Below are positions 41,544 to 51,550 of a stretch of 64,000 nt of DNA, in pieces. The notes beneath the pieces were generated by a model. It did not search any database. It was not told where the DNA came from and saw only the letters and a list, made by a program, of their open reading frames with translations. The translations under genes and the position numbers were made by a program. Position 1 is the first letter of the stretch; each line of letters opens with the position of its first letter. The stretch comes from Cryobacterium sp. MP_M3 (GTDB taxonomy: Bacteria > Actinomycetota > Actinomycetes > Actinomycetales > Microbacteriaceae): positions 124,001 to 188,000 of the forward strand of contig NZ_JADOVI010000007.1 in NCBI RefSeq assembly GCF_015752155.1, given 5' to 3'.

Positions 41544-41724
41544 TGCGCACCAGGTCGGTCAGGATGCCGCGCACCTCGTCCCCGCGCAGGATCACGATGA
41601 GCAGGCCGGCGAAGCCGACCGCCGCCATGGTCGCGATCACGTACTCCGCGGTGGCGGCACCGGCGTCGGCGCGCAGGCGGCGCAGGAATCTCCCGGGGAA
41701 TGCGGGCTGGGTGTTTCCGGGCAT
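41524..41724 (-). CDS. DUF4244 Flp-type pilin
   Basis: Small protein (66 aa), the probable major pilin. A basic leader ends RLRADAGAATAEYVIATM, where Glu five residues after Gly marks the Flp prepilin peptidase site. A hydrophobic helix and short tail follow. GAGGAG is eight bases before ATG 41724. The position between TadB/C and TadE is that of the actinobacterial tad locus. The gap 41725-42017 upstream shows no gene or structure I can support. Confidence 0.85.
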   Translation of the reverse strand: MPGNTQPAFPGRFLRRLRADAGAATAEYVIATMAAVGFAGLLIVILRGDEVRGILTDLVRNALTVG

Positions 41725-42017
41725 CTTCTCGTCTCCTCTCGCGTCCTTCGACGCGGTTGTGGGCGGCACGACCGGAACCAGACTCGCCTGCGGCGCCCGG
41801 CCGGTGCGGGATCGGAACGGATCGGTGCGCAAGATCGGTCGGCGCGGCCTGTGGTGTGGAACACGTTCCGCGCGGCCGGACGTATCCAGGCCGGCCGGCG
41901 GCGGGCTTGCCATTTTCGTGAGTTGGTGGATCATTTTCGCCGAGCTCTTCCGCCCGGTCGTTTCGAGGCGTAGTCTTTGTCCACCGAAGCCAACGGGCTC
42001 GGAGAATCGGGGCGCTG

Positions 42018-42122
42018 ATGGCAGACCAATCACCGAAGAAGAGCACAGGTAAGACCGTCGCAACGGAGTCTCTGAAGGTACAGCGCGCCGCCTTGAACAT
42101 CAGATCGGCACGGAACAGCTAG
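42018..42122 (+). CDS. possible 34-aa small protein
   Basis: ATG 42018 opens 34 codons, starting MADQSPKKSTGKTVATESLK and ending with TAG. The peptide is basic and hydrophilic, without membrane or signal features. GGGG lies five bases upstream, and a strong intrinsic terminator follows 31 bases after the stop. This shows that a short transcript ends here. It is on the opposite strand to the tad genes, between the pilin and TadB/C. It could equally be a small RNA. No family recognised. Confidence 0.45.
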   Translation: MADQSPKKSTGKTVATESLKVQRAALNIRSARNS

Positions 42123-42153
42123 AGCAGTTGGACGGCAGTTGCCGTGACTTCGG

Positions 42154-42181
42154 GAGCCGGGCCTTGGGCCCGGCTCTTTTC
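42154..42181 (+). terminator. Rho-independent terminator
   Basis: GAGCCGGGCC-TTG-GGCCCGGCTC followed by TTTT. It ends the short plus-strand transcript and can also serve the convergent TadB/C gene. Confidence 0.9.
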
Positions 42182-42229
42182 GTTAACGGACCGCTGTCGG
42201 CATCCCCGTTCGGCATCGCCACCGCCGTC

Positions 42230-43222
42230 TCAGAACCCGGTCAGCGTCGAGGACAGCACCGTCATCAGCAGCGGCACGACGCCGACGAGCATGAAGGCCG
42301 GAAGCACGCACACCCCGAGGGGGATCATCAGCGTCACCCCGAGTGTCGCCGCCCGACGCTGACCGTCGGCGCGGGCGTCCCGGCGCAACTGCTCCGCCTC
42401 GGCGCGCAGCAACTCGGCGGCCGGCACTCCCGCACGAACCGACAGTTCGAGCACCTGCCCGATGTCAGCCGTCACGTCGGCCCGGTGAAGCGCGAATCGG
42501 TCGACCGCGTCCTCCACGAGGGCTCGCGCGCGGTCCACGGAACCGCCGCCGCCCATGGCGATCGCGGTGAGGTCGAACTCGAGTCCCGGGGTCGGGTCCC
42601 TGGCTCTGGCCCCGCTCACCAGACGCCGGTTCCACCGGTCCGCGACGAACATCAGGGCCGCCCCGGTGACCAGGCAGAGCCAGCCCGGCACGGTGAGGAA
42701 GAGCATCCGCAGGGCGTTGAAGCCCATCAGACTGCCGAACAACAGACCGATCATGGGCAGGAACATGACCATGCGGGCGGTCGCGGCCGGCCCGGCGAGC
42801 GCCACCGCGAGGTCGGCGTGCAGGCGACCCAGCTCCCGCAGTGACGCGGCGAGCTCTCGCAGGCAGGCCGCCAGGGGCGCCCCGGCCTGGGTTGCCACGC
42901 GCCAGGCCGCGGCCAGGCCGAGCCAGGCCTCACCGACCTGCCCGCCGACCGCGACGGCCTCGGCGGCCACGGCATCCGCAATGCTGTCGCCCGTCTTCCC
43001 GGCGGCGGCCGCCGCACCGATGATCCTGGCGGTCGGGAGCGGTTCCGCACCCGAGCCCCGCGGCGGCCGTCCGGGTCGCGGCGAGGCGGGAGGCTCGACC
43101 TCGACCAGGTGCTGCCAGGCGGAGGGCGGGGTGACTCCGGCTGAAAGCAGCACGGCGAGCCTCTGGGTGACCCGGGCGACATCGTCGATACCCGGGGATG
43201 CCTCGCGCCTCCGCCGCCTCAC
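42230..43222 (-). CDS. type II secretion F-family protein (TadB/TadC-like)
   Basis: Inner-membrane platform protein of the Flp pilus (330 aa). It has a first cytoplasmic T2SSF-like segment (VTQRLAVLLSAGVTPPSAWQ), two central helices (MFLPMIGLLFGSLMG and VPGWLCLVTGAALMF), and a second T2SSF segment ending in EAEQLRRDARADGQRRAATL. C-terminal helices follow. The GTG overlaps the TadA stop by four bases. One gene seems to serve where many loci have separate tadB and tadC. Confidence 0.85.
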   Translation of the reverse strand: MRRRRREASPGIDDVARVTQRLAVLLSAGVTPPSAWQHLVEVEPPASPRPGRPPRGSGAEPLPTARIIGAAAAAGKTGDSIADAVAAEAVAVGGQVGEAWLGLAAAWRVATQAGAPLAACLRELAASLRELGRLHADLAVALAGPAATARMVMFLPMIGLLFGSLMGFNALRMLFLTVPGWLCLVTGAALMFVADRWNRRLVSGARARDPTPGLEFDLTAIAMGGGGSVDRARALVEDAVDRFALHRADVTADIGQVLELSVRAGVPAAELLRAEAEQLRRDARADGQRRAATLGVTLMIPLGVCVLPAFMLVGVVPLLMTVLSSTLTGF

Positions 43223-44508
43223 GCGATCGTCCCCTGCGGCACCGCGTCTGCTCCCGCTCCGGGACCGGCGCCCGTGCCGCCTGCAGTTCGCCCGCCGCCA
43301 CCGGCCGTGACCGTCGCCAGCCGGCCCGCCTCGTCCAGTACGAACCGCCCCACCTGCGCGAGCCGGCGCTGGCCGCCCCGGCGCTCGAGGTGCAGCACCA
43401 GGCCGATCGCGCTGACCGCTTGGCGGGCCACGGCCTCGGCGGTCATCCCGGCCAGGGCACCCAGGGCCTCGAGCCGGGAAGGCACGTCCCGGAGAGAATT
43501 GGCGTGCAAGGTGCCGGCCCCGCCGTCGTGGCCGGTGTTCAGTGCGGCGAGCAGCTCCCTGATCTCCGCGCCGCGGCACTCGCCGAGCACCAGCCGGTCC
43601 GGCCGCATCCGCAGCGCCTCGCGGAGCAGGCTGTCCACGCCGATCCGGCCGGCACCCTCCAGGTTGGGCTGCCGTGACTCGAGGGCGACGAAGTGAGGGT
43701 GGTCGACACGGAGCTCCGCGACGTCTTCGATCGCCACGATGCGTTCTCCGGGCGGGGCCTCACCGAGCAGGGCCGCGAGCAGGGTGGTCTTGCCGCTGCC
43801 GGCCGCGCCCGTGATGAGCAGGTTCTCCCGATCGCCCACCGCGGAGCGGAGCCGGTCGACGAGCAGCCGGGCCGGCTCCCCTGTGCCGCACAAACCCGCC
43901 GCGGCGAGGCCCGCCAGGTTCGGCCGCTCCGCCCGCGGCAGCCGGATCGACAGCAGGGTGCCCGTGCTCGAGACCGGCGGAAGCACGGCGTGCACCCGGA
44001 TGCCGTCCGACAGCCGCACGTCGACGCACGGGCTGGCCTCGTCGATGTGCCGCCCGCCGAGCGCGATCAGACGCACGGCGAGCTCGCGCACGGCCGCCTC
44101 ACCGCGGTCCCAGCCCGGTTCGCGCACGAGACCGTGGCCGGCGTCGACCCAGAGGCCGGCCTCACCGTTGACGAACAGGTCGGTGACGCCGGAGGCGGAG
44201 GCGAAACCGGCGAGCGGGCCCAGCCCGGACAGGTCGACCCTGGCCGCGGGCGGCGGGATGGCGGGCTGCGGGACGGCAGGCTGTGGGACAGGTGCCGCGA
44301 AGCCGACGCGGCCGACACGGCCGGCGGCATCCGGCACGAGGCGTGCACCGAAGCCTCCCGGCCGCGCATGCCGGGGCGGCACGCGCGCGGGCACACCTTC
44401 CCCCGGCTCGGTCAGCGGCGACGTCATCCAAGGCGTCAACGGCGGCGTCACCGCCTCTGCCGCGCCTGGGCGGGCAAACGACGGGACGGCGACGAAGGGT
44501 TCCGGCAT
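43219..44508 (-). CDS. tadA: TadA/VirB11-like pilus ATPase
   Basis: Secretion ATPase (429 aa). A Pro-rich N-terminal ~90 residues are followed by the N-terminal domain (GVTDLFVNGEAGLWVD). The ATPase core has Walker A GAAGSGKTT near 240, Asp box IVAIEDVAELR, Walker B LVLGECRGAEI and the His box GTLHANS. It powers assembly of the DUF4244 pilin. The C-terminal ~30 residues are Gly/Ala-rich. TAGGGT lies six bases before the ATG, so it is probably leaderless. The 6C RNA is encoded just upstream on the same strand. Confidence 0.92.
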   Translation of the reverse strand: MPEPFVAVPSFARPGAAEAVTPPLTPWMTSPLTEPGEGVPARVPPRHARPGGFGARLVPDAAGRVGRVGFAAPVPQPAVPQPAIPPPAARVDLSGLGPLAGFASASGVTDLFVNGEAGLWVDAGHGLVREPGWDRGEAAVRELAVRLIALGGRHIDEASPCVDVRLSDGIRVHAVLPPVSSTGTLLSIRLPRAERPNLAGLAAAGLCGTGEPARLLVDRLRSAVGDRENLLITGAAGSGKTTLLAALLGEAPPGERIVAIEDVAELRVDHPHFVALESRQPNLEGAGRIGVDSLLREALRMRPDRLVLGECRGAEIRELLAALNTGHDGGAGTLHANSLRDVPSRLEALGALAGMTAEAVARQAVSAIGLVLHLERRGGQRRLAQVGRFVLDEAGRLATVTAGGGGRTAGGTGAGPGAGADAVPQGTIA

Positions 44509-44514
44509 GGACCG

Positions 44515-44520
44515 ACCCTA
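44515..44520 (-). promoter_or_regulatory. -10 box for leaderless tadA transcript
   Basis: TAGGGT, then CGGTCC, then the tadA ATG (44508). Confidence 0.5.
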
Positions 44521-44610
44521 GGCCGACCGGGCTCCAGCCCCGCGGGGAGACGCAGGCCCGGGGTGCTGTCGCCGCCCGGCGCTCCAGTGGAGGAGAAGTA
44601 AAGAGGCCGT

Positions 44611-44705
44611 TAAAAAAAGGGGGGCGGCACCTATTGGGGGGAACAGGTGCCGCCTCGGCAGTGCGTTGATTGGGGGGAACCAAACGCACCGCAGGTCAAA
44701 ACTTT
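44611..44705 (-). ncRNA. 6C RNA
   Basis: On the minus strand two hairpins each display six cytosines in the loop. The first has stem GTGCGTT/AACGCAC and loop TGGTTCCCCCCAATC. The second has stem GGCGGCACCT/AGGTGCCGCC and loop GTTCCCCCCAAT. A run of seven U follows (complement of 44612-44618). This is the defining form of the actinobacterial 6C RNA. Mycobacterial 6C (B11) also lies next to the tad-like locus, so the position is conserved. The 5' end is estimated from the usual ~93-base length. In mycobacteria it pairs through its C-loops with G-rich mRNA sites. Confidence 0.92.
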
Positions 44706-44757
44706 CGTTCGGACGTGTCCCAGTGTATATGGAAAACGGAGATGGGCAAGTCCTTTT

Positions 44758-44777
44758 TGTCCTCATAAATGAGGACA
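44758..44777. promoter_or_regulatory. palindrome TGTCCTCAT-AA-ATGAGGACA in the 6C/acs intergenic region
   Basis: Perfect 9-base arms with a two-base centre. It lies between the start region of the 6C RNA and the acs leader, a candidate operator for either transcript. A CCCC-TGAAA-GGGG hairpin follows at about 44800. Confidence 0.5.
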
Positions 44778-44817
44778 CGAAACCGGCAGGCCCGTTTCAC
44801 CCCTGAAAGGGGACGTT

Positions 44818-44843
44818 GCAAGGGGTCGCAACCGGTCGCAACC
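44818..44843 (+). promoter_or_regulatory. 10-base phased GCAA repeats before acs
   Basis: GCAA occurs at 44818, 44828 and 44838, exactly one helical turn apart. The last two lie in identical GGTCGCAACC units. Phased direct repeats of this type usually bind a regulator on one face of the DNA. The factor is unknown. Confidence 0.5.
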
Positions 44844-44923
44844 CGTCTGTTCAGGCCCGCAGAGTATGGTTCAGGGGGGCTGGCTACGCGCCCATCAATG
44901 CATCGCAAAGGAGCGAACCAGGT

Positions 44924-46879
<1,956 letters not shown>

Positions 46880-46924
46880 CGACCCGCCCACCCGTCGCCC
46901 TGGCCCACCGCCACGGCGTCGACC

Positions 46925-46971
46925 TGTGAGAAAAGTCGCCTCCGAACGCCCGGGAGGCGGCTTTTCTCACA
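46925..46971. repeat. long-armed inverted repeat / terminator after acs
   Basis: TGTGAGAAAAGTCGCCTCC and GGAGGCGGCTTTTCTCACA are 19-base arms with one mismatch and a nine-base centre. It lies 45 bases beyond the acs stop. It is possibly a terminator and of the same style as other inverted repeats in the window. Confidence 0.8.
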
Positions 46972-47026
46972 TCTCGGCGCAGGTGGGGGCGGATGCCGCG
47001 CGGAGGGAATTCACAAGAGGCACCCC

Positions 47027-47032
47027 TACCGT
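47027..47032 (+). promoter_or_regulatory. -10 box for leaderless acyltransferase gene
   Basis: TACCGT, then GGGGTCA, then ATG 47040. The G-run could also act as a weak Shine-Dalgarno sequence. Confidence 0.4.
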
Positions 47033-47039
47033 GGGGTCA

Positions 47040-48296
47040 ATGTCCCGACTCCCCTCGCCCGGCCGTCTGGTTGCCCTCGATTCCCTGCGCGGAGTCGCGG
47101 CCCTGATCGTTCTGGTGCACCACGTCTCGATGACGGCGCCGGCGGTCTCGGCCGCCTACGAGTCGAGCGCCGGCGTCGAGTTCCTGTCGGTCGGCTGGTG
47201 GACGACGCTGTCGCCCCTGAAGCTGCTCTTCGCGGGGCCGGAGTTCGTGCTGGTGTTCTTCGTGCTGAGCGGCTTCGTGCTCGTGCGGTCTCCCCTCGCG
47301 GCGCCCGCCTACGACTGGATGGCCTACTACCCGCGGCGGGTGATCCGCCTCGCCGTTCCCGTCGTGATCTCGGTGGGGCTGGCGGCGGCCTGGATCTACT
47401 TCTTCCCGCGCACCGGCGACCCGGGCGGCGGCGCGTGGCTGGCCAGGCAGGACAACCCCAGCCTCGGCCTCGGCAACCTGCTGCGCGAAGCGAGCATCAT
47501 CACCGAGACCAGCCGGCCCGACGTCAACCCGCCGCTCTGGTCCCTGGCCTGGGAGATGTGGTTCTCCCTGCTGCTCCCGGTTGGCGTGGTGCTCGCCGCC
47601 GCCACGCGCCGCTGGACCGGGCTCTGGGCCGCGCTGTTCCTGGCCGTCTCTGCCTACGGCTATGTCACCGGGATCGAACCGCTGATGTACCTGCCCGCGT
47701 TCGCGCTCGGCGCCCTGCTGGCGGCCAACTTCGAGGCCCTGCAGGCGGGCGCGGCCTCCCTGGCCGCCCGCCGCTGGGGCACCGCAGCGTGGATCGGCCT
47801 CACCGCCCTGGGCCCGCTGCTGCTGATCGCGCACTGGCTCGCGCGCCCGTTCCTGTCCGGCCCGTGGAGCGACCTCACCCTCGCCCTGCGCGTGCCGGGC
47901 GCCGTGCTGGTCGTCGCCGCCGTCGCGCTCTGGCCACCGCTGCACCGGCCGCTGACCGCGCGCCCGCTGGTCTGGCTCGGCACGGTGAGCTTCACCCTCT
48001 ACCTCGTGCACTTCCCGATCGTGGTCACGTTCGGCAACCTGTTCGGGCCGGAGTTGTGGTGGCTCGGCGCGCTGGTCTCGGTGCCGCTCAGCCTCGTGCT
48101 CGCCCAGCTGATGACGCGCTGGGTCGAACAGCCCTCGCTGAAACTGGCCGCGGCGGCCGGGCGGGCGTTCGCGCATCCGTTCCACGCTGCCGCACCCGCT
48201 GCGACGGCCGCGGCCGACGCGCATCCGCCCCGCCAACGCAGGGAAGGGCCGCCCCTCGAACCGGGGCGACCCTTCCCTGACCAGTCGAACGACTAG
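47040..48296 (+). CDS. acyltransferase 3 family membrane protein
   Basis: Integral membrane O-acyltransferase (418 aa) with ~10 helices. It has DSLRGVAALIVLVHHVSM with the conserved His, FVLSGFVL, and PRRVIRLAVPVV with the conserved Arg. Proteins of this family acetylate or succinylate surface glycans, lipids or antibiotics. The acceptor is not known. The last ~18 codons (from REGPPLEPGRP) lie within a strong hairpin, so the C-terminus seems to have grown through a former terminator. Confidence 0.87.
   Translation: MSRLPSPGRLVALDSLRGVAALIVLVHHVSMTAPAVSAAYESSAGVEFLSVGWWTTLSPLKLLFAGPEFVLVFFVLSGFVLVRSPLAAPAYDWMAYYPRRVIRLAVPVVISVGLAAAWIYFFPRTGDPGGGAWLARQDNPSLGLGNLLREASIITETSRPDVNPPLWSLAWEMWFSLLLPVGVVLAAATRRWTGLWAALFLAVSAYGYVTGIEPLMYLPAFALGALLAANFEALQAGAASLAARRWGTAAWIGLTALGPLLLIAHWLARPFLSGPWSDLTLALRVPGAVLVVAAVALWPPLHRPLTARPLVWLGTVSFTLYLVHFPIVVTFGNLFGPELWWLGALVSVPLSLVLAQLMTRWVEQPSLKLAAAAGRAFAHPFHAAAPAATAAADAHPPRQRREGPPLEPGRPFPDQSND
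48241..48277. terminator. terminator-like hairpin inside the 3' end of the acyltransferase gene
   Basis: GGGAAGGGCCGCCCC pairs with GGGGCGACCCTTCCC around a seven-base loop. It lies 19 bases before the stop codon and between two convergent genes. Confidence 0.65.
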
Positions 48297-48305
48297 GCGA
48301 GCCGA

Positions 48306-48776
48306 CTAGGCGAACGAGACGATCAGCTCGACCTCGACCGGCGAGTCCAGCGGCAGCACCGCGACACCCACGGCCGACCGGGCGTGCACGCCCTGGTCGC
48401 CGAAGATCTCGCCGAGCACCTGGGAGGCGCCGTTGATCACGCCGGGCTGGCCGGTGAACGAAGGGTCGGATGCCACGAAACCGGTGACCTTGACCACCTG
48501 CGTGATCCGGTCGAGCGACCCGATCACGGCCTTGATGGCGGCCAGGCCGTTGAGGGCGCACTGCCGGGCGTACTCCTTGGCGTCGCCGGCCGGCACGAGG
48601 CCGTGGCCGTCGCCGACCTTGCCCGTCGCCGGGAGGGCGCCGGACACCATCGGCAGCTGGCCGGACGTGAACACGAACGATCCGGACACGACGGCGGGCA
48701 CGTAGGACGCCACCGGCGGCACCACGCTCGGCAGGTCGATCCCCAGTTCGGCGAGACGCGCTTCGATTTGCGACAT
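48306..48776 (-). CDS. RidA/YjgF-family protein (long form)
   Basis: Protein of 156 aa related to reactive enamine/imine deaminases. The C-terminal motif VHARSAVGVAVLPLDSPVEV holds the conserved Arg. SGQLPMVSGALPATGKVG and NGLAAIKAVIGSLDRI fit the longer RidA subgroup, whose substrate is often unknown. The ATG lies two bases after the DUF4177 stop, so the two are cotranscribed. Confidence 0.9.
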   Translation of the reverse strand: MSQIEARLAELGIDLPSVVPPVASYVPAVVSGSFVFTSGQLPMVSGALPATGKVGDGHGLVPAGDAKEYARQCALNGLAAIKAVIGSLDRITQVVKVTGFVASDPSFTGQPGVINGASQVLGEIFGDQGVHARSAVGVAVLPLDSPVEVELIVSFA

Positions 48777-48778
48777 GG

Positions 48779-48946
48779 CTACGATCCTTCCGTTGCGGCG
48801 ACCGGGCGCTTGAGGTAGGCGACGAGCCCGCCCTCCGGCCCGGGGACGACCTGCACCAATTCCCAGCCGTCAGAGCCCCAGTTGTTCAAGATTGCGGCCG
48901 TGTTGTGAATCATCAGCGGCGTCGTAAGGTACTCCCAGGCAGGCAT
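48779..48946 (-). CDS. DUF4177 small protein
   Basis: A 55-aa protein with the DUF4177 pattern WEYLTTPLM...NNWGSDGWELVQVVP...AYLKRP, a three-stranded sheet with one helix, function unknown. GGAG lies five bases before the ATG. It is next to RidA in many actinobacteria. It is divergent from the penicillin-binding protein gene with a 51-base gap. Confidence 0.85.
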   Translation of the reverse strand: MPAWEYLTTPLMIHNTAAILNNWGSDGWELVQVVPGPEGGLVAYLKRPVAATEGS

Positions 48947-48984
48947 ATGGCTCCGATTCAGGCGGTCTTTCAGGTTTTGTCCCG

Positions 48985-48990
48985 TAACCT
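48985..48990 (+). promoter_or_regulatory. -10 box for leaderless penicillin-binding protein gene
   Basis: TAACCT, then CAAGTGT, then ATG 48998. There is no Shine-Dalgarno sequence. Confidence 0.5.
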
Positions 48991-48997
48991 CAAGTGT

Positions 48998-51550
48998 ATG
49001 TCTGCCAAAAATCGAACGGTTAGCGGAGCGCTCGGCGGGTTCCTCGGCTTCGTCGGGATGAGTGCCATCGCCGGCATCCTCGTCACCGCCGCTGTGACCC
49101 CCGCTCTCGCCCTGTCCGGTATGGCCGCGACGAACACGATCAACGTCTTCGAGAACCTTCCCGACTACCTGGCGATCGACCAGCTGGCGCAGAAGAGCAA
49201 CGTCTATGCCAACCTGACCGACGGATCTCCGTACCTCCTCGCTTCCTTCTACGACCAGAACCGGGTCGAGGTCGCCTCCGACGCGATCAACCAGTTCGTG
49301 AAGGATGCCGCCATCTCCGGCGAAGACCCCCGCTTCTACGAGCACGGCGGCGTCGACCTCCAGGGCACGGTCACCGGACTTGTCACCACCCTGGCGAGCG
49401 GCACGGCGCGAGGCGGATCGTCGATCACCCAGCAGTACGTCAAGAATGTGCTGGTGCAGAAGTGCGAGGTTCTCACCGATCAGAAGAAGCGCACCACCTG
49501 TTACGACGCCGCAACCGAGACCAGCCCCGACCGCAAGCTGAAAGAGATGCGCCTCGCGATCGGCGTGGAGAAGAAGTACCCGAAGGATGACATCCTCCGC
49601 CAGTACCTCAACATCACCGGTTTCGGTGGCAGCGTCTACGGCATCGAAGCCGCTGCGAACTATTACTTCTACACCTCGGCAGCCAACCTCACCCTGCCGC
49701 AGGCCGCGAGCCTCGTCGCGATCGTGAACAACCCGGTCAAGTTCAAGCTCGACAACCCCGACAGCAAGACCAACGGCGCGGAAAACGGCTACCAGGCAAA
49801 CAAGCAGCGCCGCGATTACATCCTGGGGCAGATGCTGAAGTACAAGAAGATCAGCCGGGCCGACCACGACGCGGCGGTTGCGAGCCCGGTGCAGCCGAAC
49901 CTGCACGAGCCCAGCACCGGCTGCCAGACCGCCGGCGGCAGCGCCTACTTCTGCGACCTCGTGATCAACACCCTGCAGAACGACCCCACCTTCGGTGCGG
50001 ATGAGTCAACCCGGTTGGCGAACTTCCGGCGCGGCGGCTACAACATCTACACCACCCTCGATCTCGACCTGCAAAGCGTCGCCGAATCCACGATGAAGGC
50101 CAACGTTCCGTCGTCCTACCCCGGCTGGGACGTCGGCGGAGTCATCACGAGCGTGCAGGTCGGGACCGGTCGCGTGCTCGGCATGGCCCAGAACAAGGAC
50201 TACACCCAGGACCCGGCGGTGGCCGCCTCCAACCCCAACGCCACGGGCCTCAACTACAACACCGACATCGACCAGGGCGGCTCCCACGGCTTCCAGCCGG
50301 GCTCGACCTACAAGGTGTTCACGCTCGGCGAGTGGCTCACCGAGGGGCACTCGCTCAACGAGCGCGTCGACTCCCGGCGCAAGTCTGATTGGGGCACCTT
50401 CAAGGACAGTTGCAACGGTCCTCAGAACTTCCCCGGCTTCAACCCCAAGAACGACTCGAACGAGAGCGGAACCAACTACAGCGCCCTCGAATCCACAATC
50501 GGCTCCATTAACACCGGCTTCATCGGCATGGCCAAGAAACTCGACCTGTGCGGCATCCGCAAGACGGCCGAGAGCTTCGGTGTGCACCGTGCGGATCTTG
50601 ACCCGCTCCAACAGGGAGCTTCCGCGGTTCTCGGCACCAACGAAGTCGCGCCGCTGAGCATGGCGGTCGCGTTCGCCGGCATCGCCAACAACGGCGTCAC
50701 CTGCAGCCCAATTGTGATCGACCGGATCACCGGACCCGACGGTGCTGAGATCCCGCCGCCCAAGTCCGACTGCAAGCAGTCCGTGGACCCGTCGGTCGAT
50801 GCCGGAATGACCTATGCGATGCAGCGAGTCATGTCGAACGGCACGGCGACCGCGTCCAACCGCGCGACGTCTCCGAAGGTCCCGATGATCGGTAAGACCG
50901 GAACCACGGACGGCAACAAGGACACCTGGATGAGCGGTGCGAGCACCAAGGTCGCCACCGTTGTCGGCGTCGTCAGCGTCACCGGCGATATCAACCAGCG
51001 CAACATCTTCTTCGATAGCGGCCAGGCGGCTACGGCGCGACACCGGATGTGGCCAGAGGTCATGTCGGTGGCCAACGCCAAGTACGGCGGAGATGCCTTC
51101 GCCGAGGCGTCCTCCAAGGTGCTGCAGGCTGTTCAGGTGCCGGTGCCCGACCTCCGCGGAAAGACGATGGCCGATGCGCAGTCCACGCTCGAGTCGGCCG
51201 GCTTCAGCTACGCCGACGGCGGCGTGACCGACTCGGAGATGCCGGCCGGCACCGTGGCCCGGACCGACCCCGCAGGCGGAACCAGCGCCAGCCGAGGCGC
51301 GACAGTGACCGTCTACTCCAGCAACGGCACCCAGGTCGTCGTTCCCGACGTCGTCGGAAAGACCGAGGCTGAGGCCAGGGCCACCCTCAACGGCTTCGCC
51401 GTGACAAAGACCGAACAGGACGTCACCGACCCCAAGCAGGTCGGAACTGTGGTGGGCATGACGCCCGCGGCCGGTTCGGGCTCCGCCCCTGGCGGCCGGG
51501 TGTCGATCGCGGTCGGCAAACTCGGCGCCGGCGGCAAGGGAAACGGATGA
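48998..51550 (+). CDS. bifunctional class A penicillin-binding protein with PASTA domains
   Basis: Peptidoglycan polymerase and cross-linker (850 aa), PonA-like. One membrane helix at ~12-36. The GT51 domain has the catalytic Glu in ISGEDPRFYEHGGVD and GGSSITQQYVKNVL. The transpeptidase has SxxK in QPGSTYKVFTLGEW, SxN as SINTG and KTG in IGKTGTTDG. Two C-terminal PASTA repeats (VPDLRGKTMADAQSTLES, VPDVVGKTEAEARATL) may sense muropeptides. ATG 48998 matches the family N-terminus. The metallophosphoesterase gene overlaps its stop (ATGA). Confidence 0.95.
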   Translation: MSAKNRTVSGALGGFLGFVGMSAIAGILVTAAVTPALALSGMAATNTINVFENLPDYLAIDQLAQKSNVYANLTDGSPYLLASFYDQNRVEVASDAINQFVKDAAISGEDPRFYEHGGVDLQGTVTGLVTTLASGTARGGSSITQQYVKNVLVQKCEVLTDQKKRTTCYDAATETSPDRKLKEMRLAIGVEKKYPKDDILRQYLNITGFGGSVYGIEAAANYYFYTSAANLTLPQAASLVAIVNNPVKFKLDNPDSKTNGAENGYQANKQRRDYILGQMLKYKKISRADHDAAVASPVQPNLHEPSTGCQTAGGSAYFCDLVINTLQNDPTFGADESTRLANFRRGGYNIYTTLDLDLQSVAESTMKANVPSSYPGWDVGGVITSVQVGTGRVLGMAQNKDYTQDPAVAASNPNATGLNYNTDIDQGGSHGFQPGSTYKVFTLGEWLTEGHSLNERVDSRRKSDWGTFKDSCNGPQNFPGFNPKNDSNESGTNYSALESTIGSINTGFIGMAKKLDLCGIRKTAESFGVHRADLDPLQQGASAVLGTNEVAPLSMAVAFAGIANNGVTCSPIVIDRITGPDGAEIPPPKSDCKQSVDPSVDAGMTYAMQRVMSNGTATASNRATSPKVPMIGKTGTTDGNKDTWMSGASTKVATVVGVVSVTGDINQRNIFFDSGQAATARHRMWPEVMSVANAKYGGDAFAEASSKVLQAVQVPVPDLRGKTMADAQSTLESAGFSYADGGVTDSEMPAGTVARTDPAGGTSASRGATVTVYSSNGTQVVVPDVVGKTEAEARATLNGFAVTKTEQDVTDPKQVGTVVGMTPAAGSGSAPGGRVSIAVGKLGAGGKGNG

